Positions 43,755-57,020 of a stretch of 64,000 nucleotides of DNA are shown piece by piece (within the stretch, counting starts at the first letter, position 1; each line of letters starts with the position of its first letter). The translations under genes were made by a program, and so were the position numbers. The notes under the pieces were generated by a model. It worked only from the letters and a program-made list of their open reading frames with translations. It was not told the origin of the DNA and did no database searches. Source of the DNA: Agapanthus africanus (lineage: Eukaryota > Streptophyta > Magnoliopsida > Asparagales > Amaryllidaceae); assembly GCA_030015575.1 (NCBI GenBank), contig JASDDO010000026.1:72875433-72939432 (forward strand), written 5' to 3'.

Positions 43755-44720
43755 GGCTCCACTCTGGTAGACTTTGTTTATGATGTACGAGCCTTCATAG
43801 TTCGCTCGAACTTCTCCCGTTTTGCACGATTGGGGATCATTGGTCTTTGACGACTAATACGAGTTCGCCTTGGCGTAATGTTCTCGGCCTGGTCAATATT
43901 TCATATGACCGTGTCATCCTTGCCTTATAAACCTCCAGATTTTGCGGTGCTATAAAGCGGGTTCCTTCAAGGGCGTCGAGCTCCTTAAGCCTAAGATGAG
44001 CATTTTCTTCATCTGTCAGCTCATATCGAACCGCTACTTTTCTATTTCTAATGGGGGCACTGCTTCTGTGCCGAACACCAATGCGTATGGTGTTCCATTC
44101 ATGGCCATCTTAAATGTTGTTCGGTATGCCCAGAGAGCTTCGTGCAGCCTTTCGTGCTAGTCTTTTTTGTTTTCGGACACTGTTTTCTTTATAATCTTGG
44201 CCAGGGTCTTGTTGAAGGCTTCAGCTAGAACGTTGGACTGAGAATTATAGACTGAAGAATATCTTCAATCTATTTTATGTTGCTGTGCTAAGCGGCTGAT
44301 TTTATGCATTCTGTAAGCTGGTCCATTAACCGAGATAATGCATCGCGGAGTGCCAACCGATAGATGACATGGGTTTTGAAGAAGTGGAGGATATTCTCCA
44401 TCTTCACCTCCCTTAGTGGTACTGCTTCTGCCCACTTAGAGAAATAATCAGTTGTTGCCCATATAAACCGATGTCCTTTGGAGGACGCTGGTTCAATGGG
44501 GCCAATTATATTGGTTCTCCATATTTCGAACGGCCAGCTGGCCACTGTCGGGTGCAGCGGATTTGGGTGCTGGTGTATGAATTCCCCGTGAGTTTGGTAC
44601 TAGTGACACTACTTTGAATATTCGAGGCAATCCTGAATCATCGTGGGTCAACAGTAAGCCATTCTTTTTATCTTCAACTTCATCTTCGGACCTGCTTGAT
44701 GCAATCCGCAAAGTCCATCG
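43755..44720 (-). pseudogene. Element A integrase
   Basis: Minus strand. It shows SWPFEIWRTNIIGPIEPASS, DYFSKWAEAVPLREVKMENI and the C-terminal region equivalent to B's at 27888-28289. Fossil. Confidence 0.85.
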
Positions 44721-45480
44721 TGTATTTCTTGGATGACTTTCTTTGCTTCATTCGGCCCTAAGAATCTTAGCCATAGGAGGTCGAATGATCTCTTATATAG
44801 GGTATCATTGACGAAGGCAAAAGTCAAAGCTCATTTCATGAGCTGATGTCTAGACGATGCATTTTAAGCGTTCGTTGGGACTTGAAGTAGTCTATGAAGA
44901 CTTCCCTCCAGTCCTTGACCTTTTCTTCATGCTCTATTTGAAGAGCTACTTGTTTGGTCATTTCTTTTCCTTCGAATGGTTTTATCAGGTCTTCCGAAGA
45001 TGTATCTGTTGGCGCGAGGACCCTACAGTTTTGGACAATGATCCTTACGTCATCAAGGTCTTCGTTGTCCAGTTCTTAAGCCAATTTGGCTAACGCATCC
45101 ACTTTGCTATTTTCCGCTCGCGGTATGCTTTCTAGGGTATAGAAAGAGATTTGTGTCAGGAGTTGATGCACTTTTTCTCCATACTTTATCAGCTCTGGCT
45201 TACATGTCTGATAGTCGTCATTTACTTGATTGGCGATCAGTTGGGAGTCTCCATATATAAGGAGATCTTCGATTCCCATATTGATAGCGATATCAAGACC
45301 GGCTATTAAAGCTTCGTATTCATCTTCGTTGTTAGTCCTTGGCTCCGTTAAGGAGAGGGTATAACACAATGTCTCTCCTTATTGGTTCACAAAGATAAGG
45401 CCCACCCCGGCTTTAATTATGGGGGTGTTTCGCTTTAGTTACTTCATAGTGGATGCTCCATCGAAGTAAAGCTCCTATTG
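44721..45480 (-). pseudogene. Element A archaeal-type RNase H
   Basis: Minus strand. TNNEDEYEALIAGLDIAINMGI, IYGDSQLIANQVNDDYQTC and ENSKVDALAKL, the second RNase H of the Tat lineage. Fossil. Confidence 0.85.
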
Positions 45481-46110
45481 AGGCTTATCTTCTTAGTTCC
45501 AGAGCAAGGCGCTTGCGGTAAAGTGCCGGCTCAAGGAAAAGGGAGGAATCCGATAAATCTTTTTCTTCTTCAATTGCGTCAAATGCGTGCTCATCCAGCA
45601 ACTCGCAATTTAAGGGGTAGTCGGCTGGTATCAGATGCTCCGCGAGAAAGTCGGCGATGGCTTTTCCTTTCACTGCTTTGAGAGGTTGATACGTTACTGA
45701 GAACTCCATCAGGAGGAAGGCCCATTTGTCAAGCTTTCCTGTCAGTATGGCCTTCGATATTAGATATTTGATAAGATCCACTTTCGATATGAGATAGACC
45801 TCATGTGCTAAGGTGAAATGTCCGAGCTTCGTTATTGCGAAGATCAGCGCCAGGTAATGCTTTTCGATGGGGAATAGTTGCTTTCCTCCCTTAGGAGAAC
45901 TCAACTTAAATAGTATAGGGCTTTCTCCTTTCCTTGATCGTTCTCTTGTGTCCACAATGCGCCTAGAGAACCTTCAAGGGCCATTGTATATAGGATAAGG
46001 GGGTTTTCTTTGACCAAAGTGGCCAATACCGGCGGATTTTGCAGGTATTTCTTGATTTCGTCTAATGCGTTTTGGCACTTCTGATCTCAGATGAACGGGG
46101 TCCCTTTCTT
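45481..46110 (-). pseudogene. Element A RNase H
   Basis: Minus strand. IEKHYLALIFAITKLGHF, LTGKLDKWAFLLMEFSVTYQP and KAIADFLAEHLIPADYPLN. Fossil. Confidence 0.85.
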
Positions 46111-47140
46111 CATCAGATGACTGTAGGGACGGCATTTTCCGAAGAGGTTGGCTATAGACCGTCGGATATACGTGAGCTTTCCTTGGAGAGACCGCAATTG
46201 TTTAAGGGTTCTTGGCGTGGGCATTTCCATAATCGCATTGATTTTTTAGGGATCGATTTCGATGCCTCGGTGACGTATGACGAATCCCGGGAATTTGCCT
46301 GAGGAAACATCAAACGCCCATTTTAGAGGATCCATTTTCAGATTATACTTCCGAAGACGTTGGAACACTATTTTTAAATGTTCCTAATGAGATTTGCTCT
46401 TTACCACAAGGTCGTCGATATAGCATTCGACAATCTCGTGTATGAGGTCATCGAAGATCTTTGTCATAGCTCTCTAGTAGGTAGCGCCAGCGTTCTTTAA
46501 ACCGAAGGGCATCATCTTATAGCACAATATACCCAACGGGGTCCGGTAGGCGGTATACTTCTGGTCTTCAGGATGCATTTTTATTTGGTTGTATCCTGAA
46601 GATCCATCCATGAAGGAGAAGACTTCGTGAGTGGACGTGTTATTAATCATGAGCTCGGTGACGGGCACTGGGAAGTCGTCCTTCCGGCAAGCTTTGTTGA
46701 GGGCCCGAAAGTCCACGCAGATGCGAACCGTCCCATTTTTCTTCATCACTGGAACGATTTGGCGATCCAGTCTGGATATTAAACCTCTTGGATGAAGCCG
46801 GGGTCGATTAGTTTCTTGACTTTAGCGTTGATACTCATCTCAAGTTCGAGCTGCATCTTTCTTGGCACCTGCTTGATTGTCTTTATATCGAGCAATATGG
46901 CCAGTTTATGCACCGCTACTTCTAGATCTACACCCGGCATTTCGGAGTAGTTCCATGCGAAGCAGTCTTTGTACTGCATGAGCACGTCTTTTAACGTGGC
47001 TACCTGTTTTTCAGATAGTAGCTCACTGACGAACGTCAGCCTCGGATCGTTTTCTGTCCCTAAGTAGATTTTCTTAGGTTATTCACCGTGGTGTGTATCC
47101 CATCTTCTAGCTCTTTTGGTGCTGGTGGAAACTCTGAGAT
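46111..47140 (-). pseudogene. Element A reverse transcriptase
   Basis: Minus strand. DCFAWNYSEMPGVDLEV, VRICVDFRALNKA, FSFMDGSSGYNQIKMHPEDQ, LKNAGATY and the YIDD box near 46410. Fossil. Confidence 0.87.
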
Positions 47141-48590
47141 CACCTCGTCCTTGTTTTTATTTGCGAAGCACCTGAAAAGGTCACTCGTACTCTCATACCC
47201 TCCTTCTTTTGAAAGTGTTATCATATGGTAGGTACGAGTTTGATTCCATTCTCGCGGTCAAGCTGGTCCTATCCTGACGGTATAGGTCTTCTTTGGCTCG
47301 TGCTTTTGCGGCGGGCTTATCTTCCAGCCGTCGGATAAAGCAAACCTGCCTTATCGATACCGGTCTTTCACCCAATCTTTGAACATGAAGCAGTCTTCAA
47401 GGGGGTGACCTATTACTAGGTGATAGGAGCAATAATCCAAATGATGGACCTCATTTATTTGTTCAGGGTGTTGAGACTCCGGAAGCGTCATCATTTGGTG
47501 CTTTATGATAAGATTGAATATTTTTCCTGCCTTGTCTTGAGGGAAAGAGTATTTCCGACTATCTTCTTTATAAAGAACGGGCTCCAATCAAGCTTTTCTC
47601 GATTGAACGGCATCTTGGGCCCATTTTGCTGTCTTTGAACGTTGTTTGCATTTCTTGCCCTATTTTTACCTCTGCTTCGGGATTTTCCCCCTTCGTAAGA
47701 ACACATAGCGGGCTGGGGACGAAGTACGTTACTGTCTACTTCCACCACAGATTGCTGGGTGAGACGCTGCGTCTTGGCCTTTTTATAAATGGCCACTTCG
47801 CGGCGGTGGTTATCCTGGCTCGTTTGGCAAGCTTCTTTTATTAGCTTGTCGGTTTGTTTTTCGAGCGATGGACTTAACGTTTTCAAAGCGAGATCTCGCT
47901 CCGATTCGACATCATGACTGCTTGGAAGAGCGTTTTCCTCTTCACTTGAGCTGTTTATGATGCGGCAGCTGTAGATTTGCTACCGCTTCTTGGACCGAAC
48001 GTATCCCAGCCCAGTTGTCTCCATCTTCCCGTTGGGCTTCTTTCGCTGAGTCCCGGGAGTATCCCAAATCTTTTTATAGAATTGGGCTTGTCGAACAGTT
48101 TGTTTGAGGGGTATGCCTTGGCGTCTTAACAGTTCTTTCAATCCCTCCGCGTAATATCTTGACAGACTGATGGATTGAAGCCTGTCGAGTGCAAAATCGA
48201 CACCATACCAAATTTCTTTCTCTACTTTGGTCTCCGTAGATTTGTAGAAGAGGATTTCCTTTTCACCTCTTCGCCTAGGAGGTACATAAAAAGTTTGCAG
48301 TTCTTGTACACTATATGTGTCGAGCACATCAAATTTATTGTAGTGTTGAGACGGAGCCATCATGATTTGTAGTCTCTGATCTGCCTTGGCAAGAGTCTGC
48401 ATTGATGGGCGAACCGAGAATACTGTATTGGCCTCATCTTCAGAGTCGCTACTAAAGACCAAAATAGAAGTAGGTGGTACGGGTTTATTGTTTTCTTTTT
48501 GGGGTTTCCCCGAGTAGATTATTTCTTCGTTTTCCTCAGTATCGCTCTCAAAGATCGGGATAGTGGCCACAGATTTTTGTTTACTCTCCG
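47141..48590 (-). pseudogene. Element A linker between protease and RT
   Basis: Minus strand. It holds LDYCSYHLVIGHPLEDCFMF and LGYVRSKKR, matching the linker of B. Fossil; function unknown. Confidence 0.65.
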
Positions 48591-49900
48591 GCCTATGGCA
48601 CATTTCAGGATTCTTGAAGTCTGGTAGGAAGTACTTTGCATCTTTGTATATCCGGACTTCGCTTATGGAGAATGGATTTAGGTCTCCTGTGACGGTGTAC
48701 TCCGTGCCATCCTTGAAATACTTCATAGATTGATGTTGTATAGAAGGGATGATATTGTACTCGAGTAACCAATGCCTGCCGAGTAGAGCGTTATAGCAAG
48801 TCTTGGCGTCAATGACATGAAATTTGATGTCAATGACGAGCAGACCAAAACGTAGCGTCGGTATTACAAACCCAAGCATCCGTGGCGACTGTGAGTCGAA
48901 CCCGGAGATGGTAATTTTATCTCGGGCAAGGTGCTGAACGTTCATGCAAATTTCCTTCAGCACTCTCATGTTTAGAAGCTTAATGGAAGATCCGTTGTCG
49001 ACAAATATTTTCCCTATTTTGATATTGTGGCAGTACCCAGTGACGTATAATGAGCGATTATATTTGCACATACCGAGGTGTAGATCTTCATCGCTTAACG
49101 TAAAATCAGCCGTGTGGACCTTTGCCAGTTCATCTTTCATGTTCTCTTCTGTGAGGAAAGCTTGAAACTGATCGGGCTCTTATAACGCCTTAATCAGATA
49201 ATCCTCTGCCTCTTTGGACAGGAGGAGAGCATCTAATATGCTTAGCTGCGAGGGTATTTTCCTCAGATGTGCTAGAACGTTGTAATCCACCTTGTTTTTC
49301 TCAGGCAGGTCCTTTGTGGAGAGCTCTTTGACTGCACGAGAGCGATTTCTTCAGGCATTTTCCCTTTCCCTTTATCTTTTTTGTTCGAACCTTTATTTGC
49401 ATGTCCAAAGTCCTTCTTAGGTAGCGTACGGTTACGCAGCTGAATATTTTCACAGTTCTTCACCGCCTCTTCTTTTTTCGAGATGAAGCCTTCGAAAAGA
49501 GGGTTGATGGGCGTTTTATCCTCGGAATCGCTTCCGAACGTAAGAACTGGAGGTTTTTCTCCTTCCAAACTGGTACCAACCATATGACATTTGCCAGTTG
49601 TTTCTTTATGCATGTTCGTCTCGCCGTTCCTATGTTGACTAGTGCGAGCTTCATGTTTCCACTTCTTGAACTGTTTTCGATGGGCAACATATCCTTACCA
49701 CTACTTCTTGAAGGCATTGTACTCCTCGATAGGGTGAGTGACCCTCCGATGATAGCGGCAATATTTTGGATGCGGGTCTCCTCCGTTGGAGTATGGGACT
49801 CCAGGAGTGTACCTCATGAGAGGTGGTAACTTCATCCCCATTGATAGGGCTTTGGCGAACCACTTCTCAGTTTTGATCCTACTCTTATTTGTTGCAGGCG
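48591..49900 (-). pseudogene. Element A protease region
   Basis: Minus strand. VTGYCHNIKIGKIFVDNGSS, with the D-x-G-S box near 49000, then CYNALLGRHWLLEYNIIPS. Upstream is the zinc-knuckle-like PKYCRYHRRVTHPIEEYNAF (near 49740-49780). Fossil. Confidence 0.83.
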
Positions 49901-52444
49901 TGCTTTGGTTTGGTCGGAGCACTTTACGACTCGTCCTCATCGCAACTTCTTTATTCAGACGCTGATACGTAGCCTTTTTATATATGTCCGTTTCGCATTC
50001 TCGGTCATCTTTGTTTTTTTGAAAGGTTTTGTTTAGCAGCCTCTCAACCGGGTCTTTCGCTGGCACTTTTGGGGAATTTAGCGCCGATTCTTCCCCCAGT
50101 TTCTCTATGTTGTTTTCTGACGCTGAGAGAGCTTCTTCGCTGTATATCGATAAATGGGAGACCATGTCCCGACTTGCTACATAATCTTCCGCTTCTTCTG
50201 ATGAGTCATTTCCCTCATCATTGTCACTGTCTCCGTCCTTAAGAATATGCTTGAGGAATTTTTCTAGCGTGACTAATGTCTACGCCTTCTGGTTATACTT
50301 CTCCAACGCGTCTATGTACTTTTGTAAATCCGTGCGCTTATCATCATACTCGGCAGGCTGCATGGGTTTCTTGGTCTTCTTTTTTTTGTTAGAAGACTTT
50401 GAAGGCTTAACTTGGAGGCTTCCCCTTGTCAATAATTTTCAGTACGGGACGTGGTTTTAACATCCCTTCAATAATTTCAGGTTCAAATAGGCTTTTCCAC
50501 CTGATTGCCGGACATGTTTCAAGACTCTTCAGCATTTTTTTAGTTTTTGCTGAGAGGACTACTTCCCATGGAGCTTCTTCCACTAGTGAGCATGATGCCC
50601 CCTGTGCGTCTACCTTTTTCGGAGCGTGCTTTTGGGGTGGGTTTACCCTCCAGTTATTAGACAGTGCAAACTTCCTCTATTGATACTGGTCATCGACTAA
50701 ATTTTTGAAGATGTAGCAATCTTCAATTGGGTGGCTCACTATCGTATGATAGAAGCAGTAATTGGGATTGTTGACGTCACCGGGCTGCGCTGGACGCTGC
50801 GAGTCTGGTAATGTGATAAGGTTTACGCATCGCCAGTTCAAACAGTCTTCTTGTCTTGTCACGGGGAAACGAGTAAGCGTGTCCTAGGCTTTCTTCTAAG
50901 GACGGGTGCAGGCGAGCAATGTTTTGGCGAGCAGCCGGTTTTGGGCCACTTGGTTGTGTTGCGTATTAGCAACGAAGGCCGCTTTCCTTTTCCCCTTATT
51001 AATTCGAGGGTCCTTATTTGAGGAGGAAGGCCCATAGCCCATCTGATCCATTTGGGCCAACTTGTCTATCAGAGCCTGAAAAGTTGTGGGCTTGAAGAAC
51101 GTCATGAACTGGGACACAGTTGATTGAGGATCGAGAGTCCCGATAAATATGCCCATGGCAGGAGACTCTTCAATACGCTGTTCGCACTTAGACCACAGGT
51201 TCCGCCACCGGATCGTGTACTGGACCCCAGTTTCTCCTGGCTTTACCCTGGCATTGATTAATGCCGTGATTGGAATGCGTTCGCTTGCGCTGGCGAACCG
51301 TTGCATGAAGAGTACATCCATTTTTGTGAAGGTTTTCATAGAGTCATTTGGGAGCTCCGAGTACCATTCAAAAGCTGTCTCTGACAAGCTTCTAACAAAT
51401 TGGCGAAGCAACAGTTTGTCGTCGCCTCCAGTATTACCGTACAGTGCCCTGAATTGTGCGACATGCTGGTGAGGATTGCCCGTTCCTTTGTAGACATGGA
51501 ACTTGGGGATTGTATATCTCGGCGAGTACTTGATTTAGTTATACCAGGCTGGATATGGTCGTCCGGTTCTGACGAGTTGGCTGGCGGCTTCACTGGCCTG
51601 GTGAGCTCTTATTTGTTGAGTGATGTAGTCATCCAGGGTCGTATTGGAGATGGTTTCTTCTTTGGCCGTTGATAAGGCCGGAAAAGGGTTTGATGTTTCC
51701 CCTCTGTTATCCTCGATAACTATTGGTGGATTTTCAACCGGTGGTTCCAGTTGTATTATCATTCCCACCATATCTTGAAATAGAAGAGCCATCTGCTTGA
51801 TGTTAGCAGCTTTCTCTGTAGCTTCTTTTTCTTTTCTTTGCAGCACTCTTCGCAAGAACTCTGTATCGATCTCTTGCTCTTGGCGTTTTTCAGCCTCTTA
51901 GTCCGGACCTTCTTTTTGTCCGGTAAGTGCCATCATTTTATTCAGCATCTCTTGGAGTTTTTGTTGTTGCTCCTGGCCTTTGTCAGTGACCGAGTTTGCG
52001 GTCAGTGACTCACCGAAGCACGGCTTTCTTCTTTATCTCTAGCCATATAGACTGTATGTACGATTATACCCCCAGACTTGGGGCATTTAGATCCATCACC
52101 TTTGGAATTTTCCGTGGGCGGTAGGATTTTCTCCAGCCTTGTTCTTTTATGAGAAGTCGGAGCTGAAGGAGCCATTGTGACAGGCACCTGTTTAAGAACG
52201 CCCCCCTGTTGCATGGTGGAGGAGCGGTCTTTTTTTTTGTCGTCCCTTAGATTTCTTGGGTCGACGAGAGTAATTGTCGTTAAGCACAAAGTCTTAGACT
52301 TTTCATCAGATTCTATGGATCTATGAGGAGAGCCGTTGGTGAGGCTGCTCCGACTGTTTCTGTATTGGGGCCTCTGCTGGTGGAGGTGATTTCTTCAGTA
52401 CTGCCGTCGGGGAGTTCTTGCGTACTCTTTTGAACGGGTCAAAG
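49901..52444 (-). pseudogene. Element A gag region
   Basis: Minus strand. The capsid-type domain at about 50990-51411 has FVRSLSETAFEWYSELPND, MQRFASASERIPITAL and FFKPTTFQALIDKLAQMDQM, with NYCFYHTIVSHPIEDCYIFK further on (about 50700-50790). Upstream is the Pro/Ser-rich extension, cut by copia element C. Fossil. Confidence 0.85.
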
Positions 52445-54650
52445 TGTTAGTTATATGTATGCCCTAGAGGCCATTACTGTACATAGGATGTATATTGTAG
52501 TGGATGCTGGGACATATATAGGGAGGACTTTCTTGCTCGACATGATAGTATGCTATCTGGTTACCCTTTACCTTAACGTGTATGCTGATTGTCTCTCTGT
52601 TACATGTTGGTAAAGCCCTTAGGATCTGTACTTGACTACCTGGACTATGATGCGGATCATACTAGTGGAGACATGGTAGTCCATAAGTACATCCTTCAAA
52701 GTCCCTAGTCGTGGGTATATCGAGACGGGGCATCGATATACCAGAGTAGACTAGCGTATACCTTCTCGACCCATACAGATGGGCGATGGATGATCCCATA
52801 TCCATTGGTGTTTGACATCAGAGATGATATACGGGTGCTCAGTAGAGACTGGGTACACTGGACGGACTCGCCGAGAACTCCCAGATGGTATTATACCTCA
52901 CGTCAGATGGCAGTTCTCTGGTGACACTGGTACAGAGTAGTCTGTTGACCCGAGATCGTCATAGAGTCTTGTGTGGTTCCCATTGTGCTTTGATTTCCAT
53001 CTTACCACGTCCAAGAGGGCGTGCAAAATGGTGGTTTTTGGGTACAGTCCCGAGTCACATGGAGGCAATGAGCGATAGGAGGGGATTCGTCTCTCCCGGT
53101 ATAGGGAGTTGATGTTGCGCTGTGTTCGATTGGCTATAACAGGAAATCCCTGGCTAGGGTTGCTGAGATTTACTGGTAAGTGTTACCAGTAGTTTCTCGA
53201 AATGTTATAGACCTCATATCAACACGACTTATCGAGCTATTGGGGTCTGACGTTTACCACCCCTAGGCGAGATATGCGACATATCAGACGATCAGACCGG
53301 ACTGTACGGTAGTGTTACTGGTTGGATTCACTGGAGTGTGAGCGGGCTTGCTCGTCGATCTTCAGATCGCTCAATACCCGGGTGGCCGTTACGTTTGGCA
53401 GACCGCTTGCGGCTTGTGGGTGTTTGATATGATCATCATCTGCTGCCGGCGTATTGACGAGTCTTTAGAGTCCTACACAGAGGTTTCCTGGCTCAAGCGA
53501 AACGAAATAGGAGCGCATATGAGATATGTGCGGGACCGAGAATAATGCGTGTATGTGATACCGTATTCTATTCTCGCGATGTTTGTATCGAATGGTTGTA
53601 TGCGATATAACCTAGGTATCGAATCAAGTATTGATTCGATAAGCCGATACATTGAATACTAGTCGGTTGTGTGCGACATGACCGGATCATTGAATCAAGT
53701 GTTGATTTAATGATTTAATGCATAATTATATATTTGATATATTACTTTGCACTAACTAGTATTGGTTCACTTTAAACGGATTTTCTCACTTGGTTTGTGC
53801 ACATTGTATATGTGATATACTTTTGTACACTTGATTGTATCATGTTTGATGATACATGTTTAACTATAGTTAAGTGTAATGAATTAAGCCATGGTTAAAC
53901 TAATGATTAGGGTTTTCTTTTTATTACTTATTTATTTATTTATTTATTTTGAATAGATAAGAAAAGAATGGTTGCTAATTTTGGAGTTTAGTTGAAGCTT
54001 CATGAAGCTTTGACTTTGTAACCATTCTTGTCTTCATCTTTAACCCTAACCATTAATCTAACCTTAGTTAATTCTCTATACTTGATCATGGTTCTAATAT
54101 GATAAGTATTCATTTTCTTTTCCAATTATAATTAACTTATCATATATTTCTTCTTCTTCTTCCTTCAACTAAAGAAGAAAACCTTGAGGTCATCAATGGT
54201 GATTGATGATAAAGAGTGAGAAATCCAATTCTAAATTGAACCCACTTCCTATTTCTTCATCCTCTACCTCTTGCCAAGTAGTAGAGTGTGTTTCCTTCAC
54301 AAGTTTTCATGACTTGGTGATGTTGGAGCTTGATCTAGCGATGCCTCGACGTAGATCATCTTCGGCATGGACATCGACGACCTACTTGCCCATTCTCCGA
54401 CGAAGCCGACGCTAGAGCCCGGGAACTCACTTGGACAGCGAAGAGACTTCATTGCGGAGCTATAGAGGTGGAGAACCGGATCTACAAAGGTTGTATTTCC
54501 GTATCTCTTAGTTAAGTGTTAACTAGTTTATCTTTTCGCCTAGACATCTAGCCAACGATCCGTACACTAGGGTTTCTCGGCACCATAATTTTTGAAATTG
54601 GCATGGTTGATGCCTTGTGAGACCTCTTAAGAGTGCCTAGGAACCCTACA
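52445..54650 (+). repeat. Element C 5' LTR
   Basis: A 2206-bp LTR, TGTTAG ... CCTACA. It is near-identical to 60602-62807 and homologous to solo LTR S2. Confidence 0.95.
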
Positions 54651-54651
54651 G

Positions 54652-54664
54652 TGGTATCAGAGCC
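54652..54664 (+). other. Element C primer-binding site (tRNA-iMet)
   Basis: TGGTATCAGAGCC, complementary to the 3' end of initiator tRNA-Met, one base after the LTR. Standard for plant copia elements. Confidence 0.92.
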
Positions 54665-56777
54665 TAGCTAGAGCCTTAGGCGAAGTCTAGACGGAATTTG
54701 AAACCCGATCGAACCCGAAACACCAAATCAATCTTGCTCTCTGTACTTTTTTGAAAACAGTTAGTTTTTCCAAATTAAAAATTGCTAAAAAATTCAACAG
54801 GGAAAAATAAGAATTACGGTGCAAAAAGTTTCTGGTGAACAGTAAATTTAGCGGCGGATCCGCGGCAGAAGCATGGCTTCTGCGGCGGATCAGCGGCCCC
54901 TTGATGACGTCAGCCCTGTTCCTTTGCACAGTAATTCCTAGTTCAAAGAGCTGAGTTTTCTGGGAATTTTTAATATTTATTCAAGAGTTGAATTTTTCTG
55001 CTGTGTTTTTGGGGATTCGGTGTTTCGATCGGAGTATCAAATTTTGTCTATGTGGCTTTCCGGATAAATTTTAGAATATGTTAAAAAGTTCGACCGGATA
55101 TAAATACCCAATTTTTCCCCTGTCGGGAAATTTCCAAGTGTTGGATTTTTCCGTAGTTTAACGACGTTCTAAGTAGTGCAAGTAACGTGATGGTCCCTCT
55201 AGAAGACAACAAACCTTAACTCGATTATGTGACCGTCTTGAACTGCCCTTTGAACCTTCGGGTTTGGGGCAGTACGGCGTGCCACATGTGAGGCGTTGGC
55301 TTGACCCTTCTACGGCTGGACCGTTGGTACTGAGGCACGAACGGAATGTTGTTAGACTTATTTCATGTGTTGAGCTGTATCGGGAAAACTTGGGTGTTCG
55401 ATTGTTCGATCGGAAAGTTTAACATTTTCTATTTATCTGGAATGGGATACAATAATTGGAATTCACAAAAAGTTATGAGATAACTGAATGAATATTATAA
55501 ACATAGCAGTTTAGTCTCACTTGATCGGTTGCCACGGAATTTTGATGTGATCAAAAGTCCGTCGCAATCACGTAGCGTACGTGGATACTCGCCGGGTAAA
55601 CTTAATAGACAGCCTCACGCCATTGCCCCGACCAAGTGACTGTAGGAGAACCCCGTCGCCGAAAGCATCCGTCCGGGTGCTCGCGGTGGCGGTGTTCCGC
55701 CTTGGTGCACTTCGTCGACGGTATCAGGGGTGCGGCCGCCTACTAAAGTTTGCGACGAGCATTCGATCAGTTTTTCGGGAATCTTGTTGAATTGCCCGAC
55801 TTGATATTGAAAAGTGTTTTCGATAACGAGACTAAAATGCGGGGTTTATAATTGTTAGGCATGTGATGTCTAAGTAATTCATTTAATTAGGCATGTGATG
55901 TCTAAAGAGGTTGCGGATTCCAACTGTTGTAGTTTTACACTTTCTTTTCTGTGACCGTAAGTGTAATATGTGATATCGCCGGTTTCGTTGCTATATGTCA
56001 ACGACAATTGGGATGCGCATATTTACTTACGTTGATGACATGTGATGTTATGTGTTGCTGGATATGTTATATTGGATCGTCGTGTTTGAATAGCCGGGGT
56101 TTTTTTTATGTGAGATGAGTGTTTTTCATTTTCATTCATGTAAAAACTTGTATGTAATATTCTTTTATTGGGGCGCTTCCAGGTTGCGGAAGTAGTCACC
56201 GTTTGTATATTATTTACTTTTCTGCACTAGGATAGACCCAAGGAGGGGAGCACAAGTAACCGGGTTCTGGAGTCCAGTGGGAGACCAACTCGAGGAGTCG
56301 AGTCCGGGTCTCCTAACTCTAGAATTGGTAGGGTTGCTTGCCGCTCTCGTAGGGGTCTAGGGGTGTGGGTTTGGCTATTCATCGCGACCGTGGAATCCGT
56401 GTTTTATACTGGCTCGTATTGAAAACACGGACGTCCTAGTATATCCAATATTTCATATGATTCTTCTGCTGCGATATCTGTGATGTGATCATGTGATGTT
56501 CTGTGATAGATACAGTATATAGTATATATGATATATTATATAGGCGTTACTTATGTTTTACACCCGCGCTAGCCCTGCCCCGCTCTGTCGTTAGTTACCT
56601 AACCTAACGGTGCACGAGGGGACATCGAGGCGAATGCGGATGGCATAAGTGTACGTCGTATTTATCTGTGATGTTTAGGTACTTAATGATGGGACTTCAT
56701 TAATGTGATTAATGAAATAAAAGAAATCTAAGATGTTGTAGAATCGAATTTCAAAATAAAACAGGTAGCTACAGTTC

Positions 56778-57020
56778 TTGCTTTGCACAGAGGTATATGT
56801 GATATATCCTGCACCTTATTCGATGAGGAAAGGACCGAGATCCCTTCACCGGGAGTGACTCCTTTAGCAATAACTGGCAGATGCTACACACTCGGTTTGT
56901 CTTTTGATTGCTTTTAAGTGTTTTTGCTTTGCACAGTGATATATGTGATATATCCCGCACCTCATTCGACGAGGAAAGGACCGACGATCCCTTCACCGGG
57001 AGTGACTCCTTTAGCAAAAC
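56778..57020 (+). repeat. 146-bp-spaced duplication in element C leader
   Basis: Two copies of about 96 bp (56778-56873 and 56924-57020) start TTGCTTTGCACAG and end GTGACTCCTTTAGCA. Each contains the short palindromes ATATGTGATAT and GGAGTGACTCC. Confidence 0.85.

Larger units (their letters stand above)
43755..52444 (-). mobile_element. Element A gag-pol part
   Basis: The older Tat/Ogre-like copy in minus orientation, running up to the copia insertion C. The domain order matches B: gag, protease, linker, RT, RNase H, archaeal-type RNase H, integrase. It is broken by more than twenty interruptions. The left edge, GGCTCCACTCTGGTAG, matches B at 27838 and continues A's sequence from 4028 across element B. 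Confidence 0.9.

Noticed and set aside
4024-43759. GGCCA / GGCTC as a firm 5-bp target duplication of element B
   Set aside because: Only three of five bases agree; the insertion is supported instead by the empty site in the paralogous copy.
55581-55790. A short Arg-rich reading frame in the copia leader
   Set aside because: Only 69 codons, no known motif, and in a region without other coding signal; probably chance.
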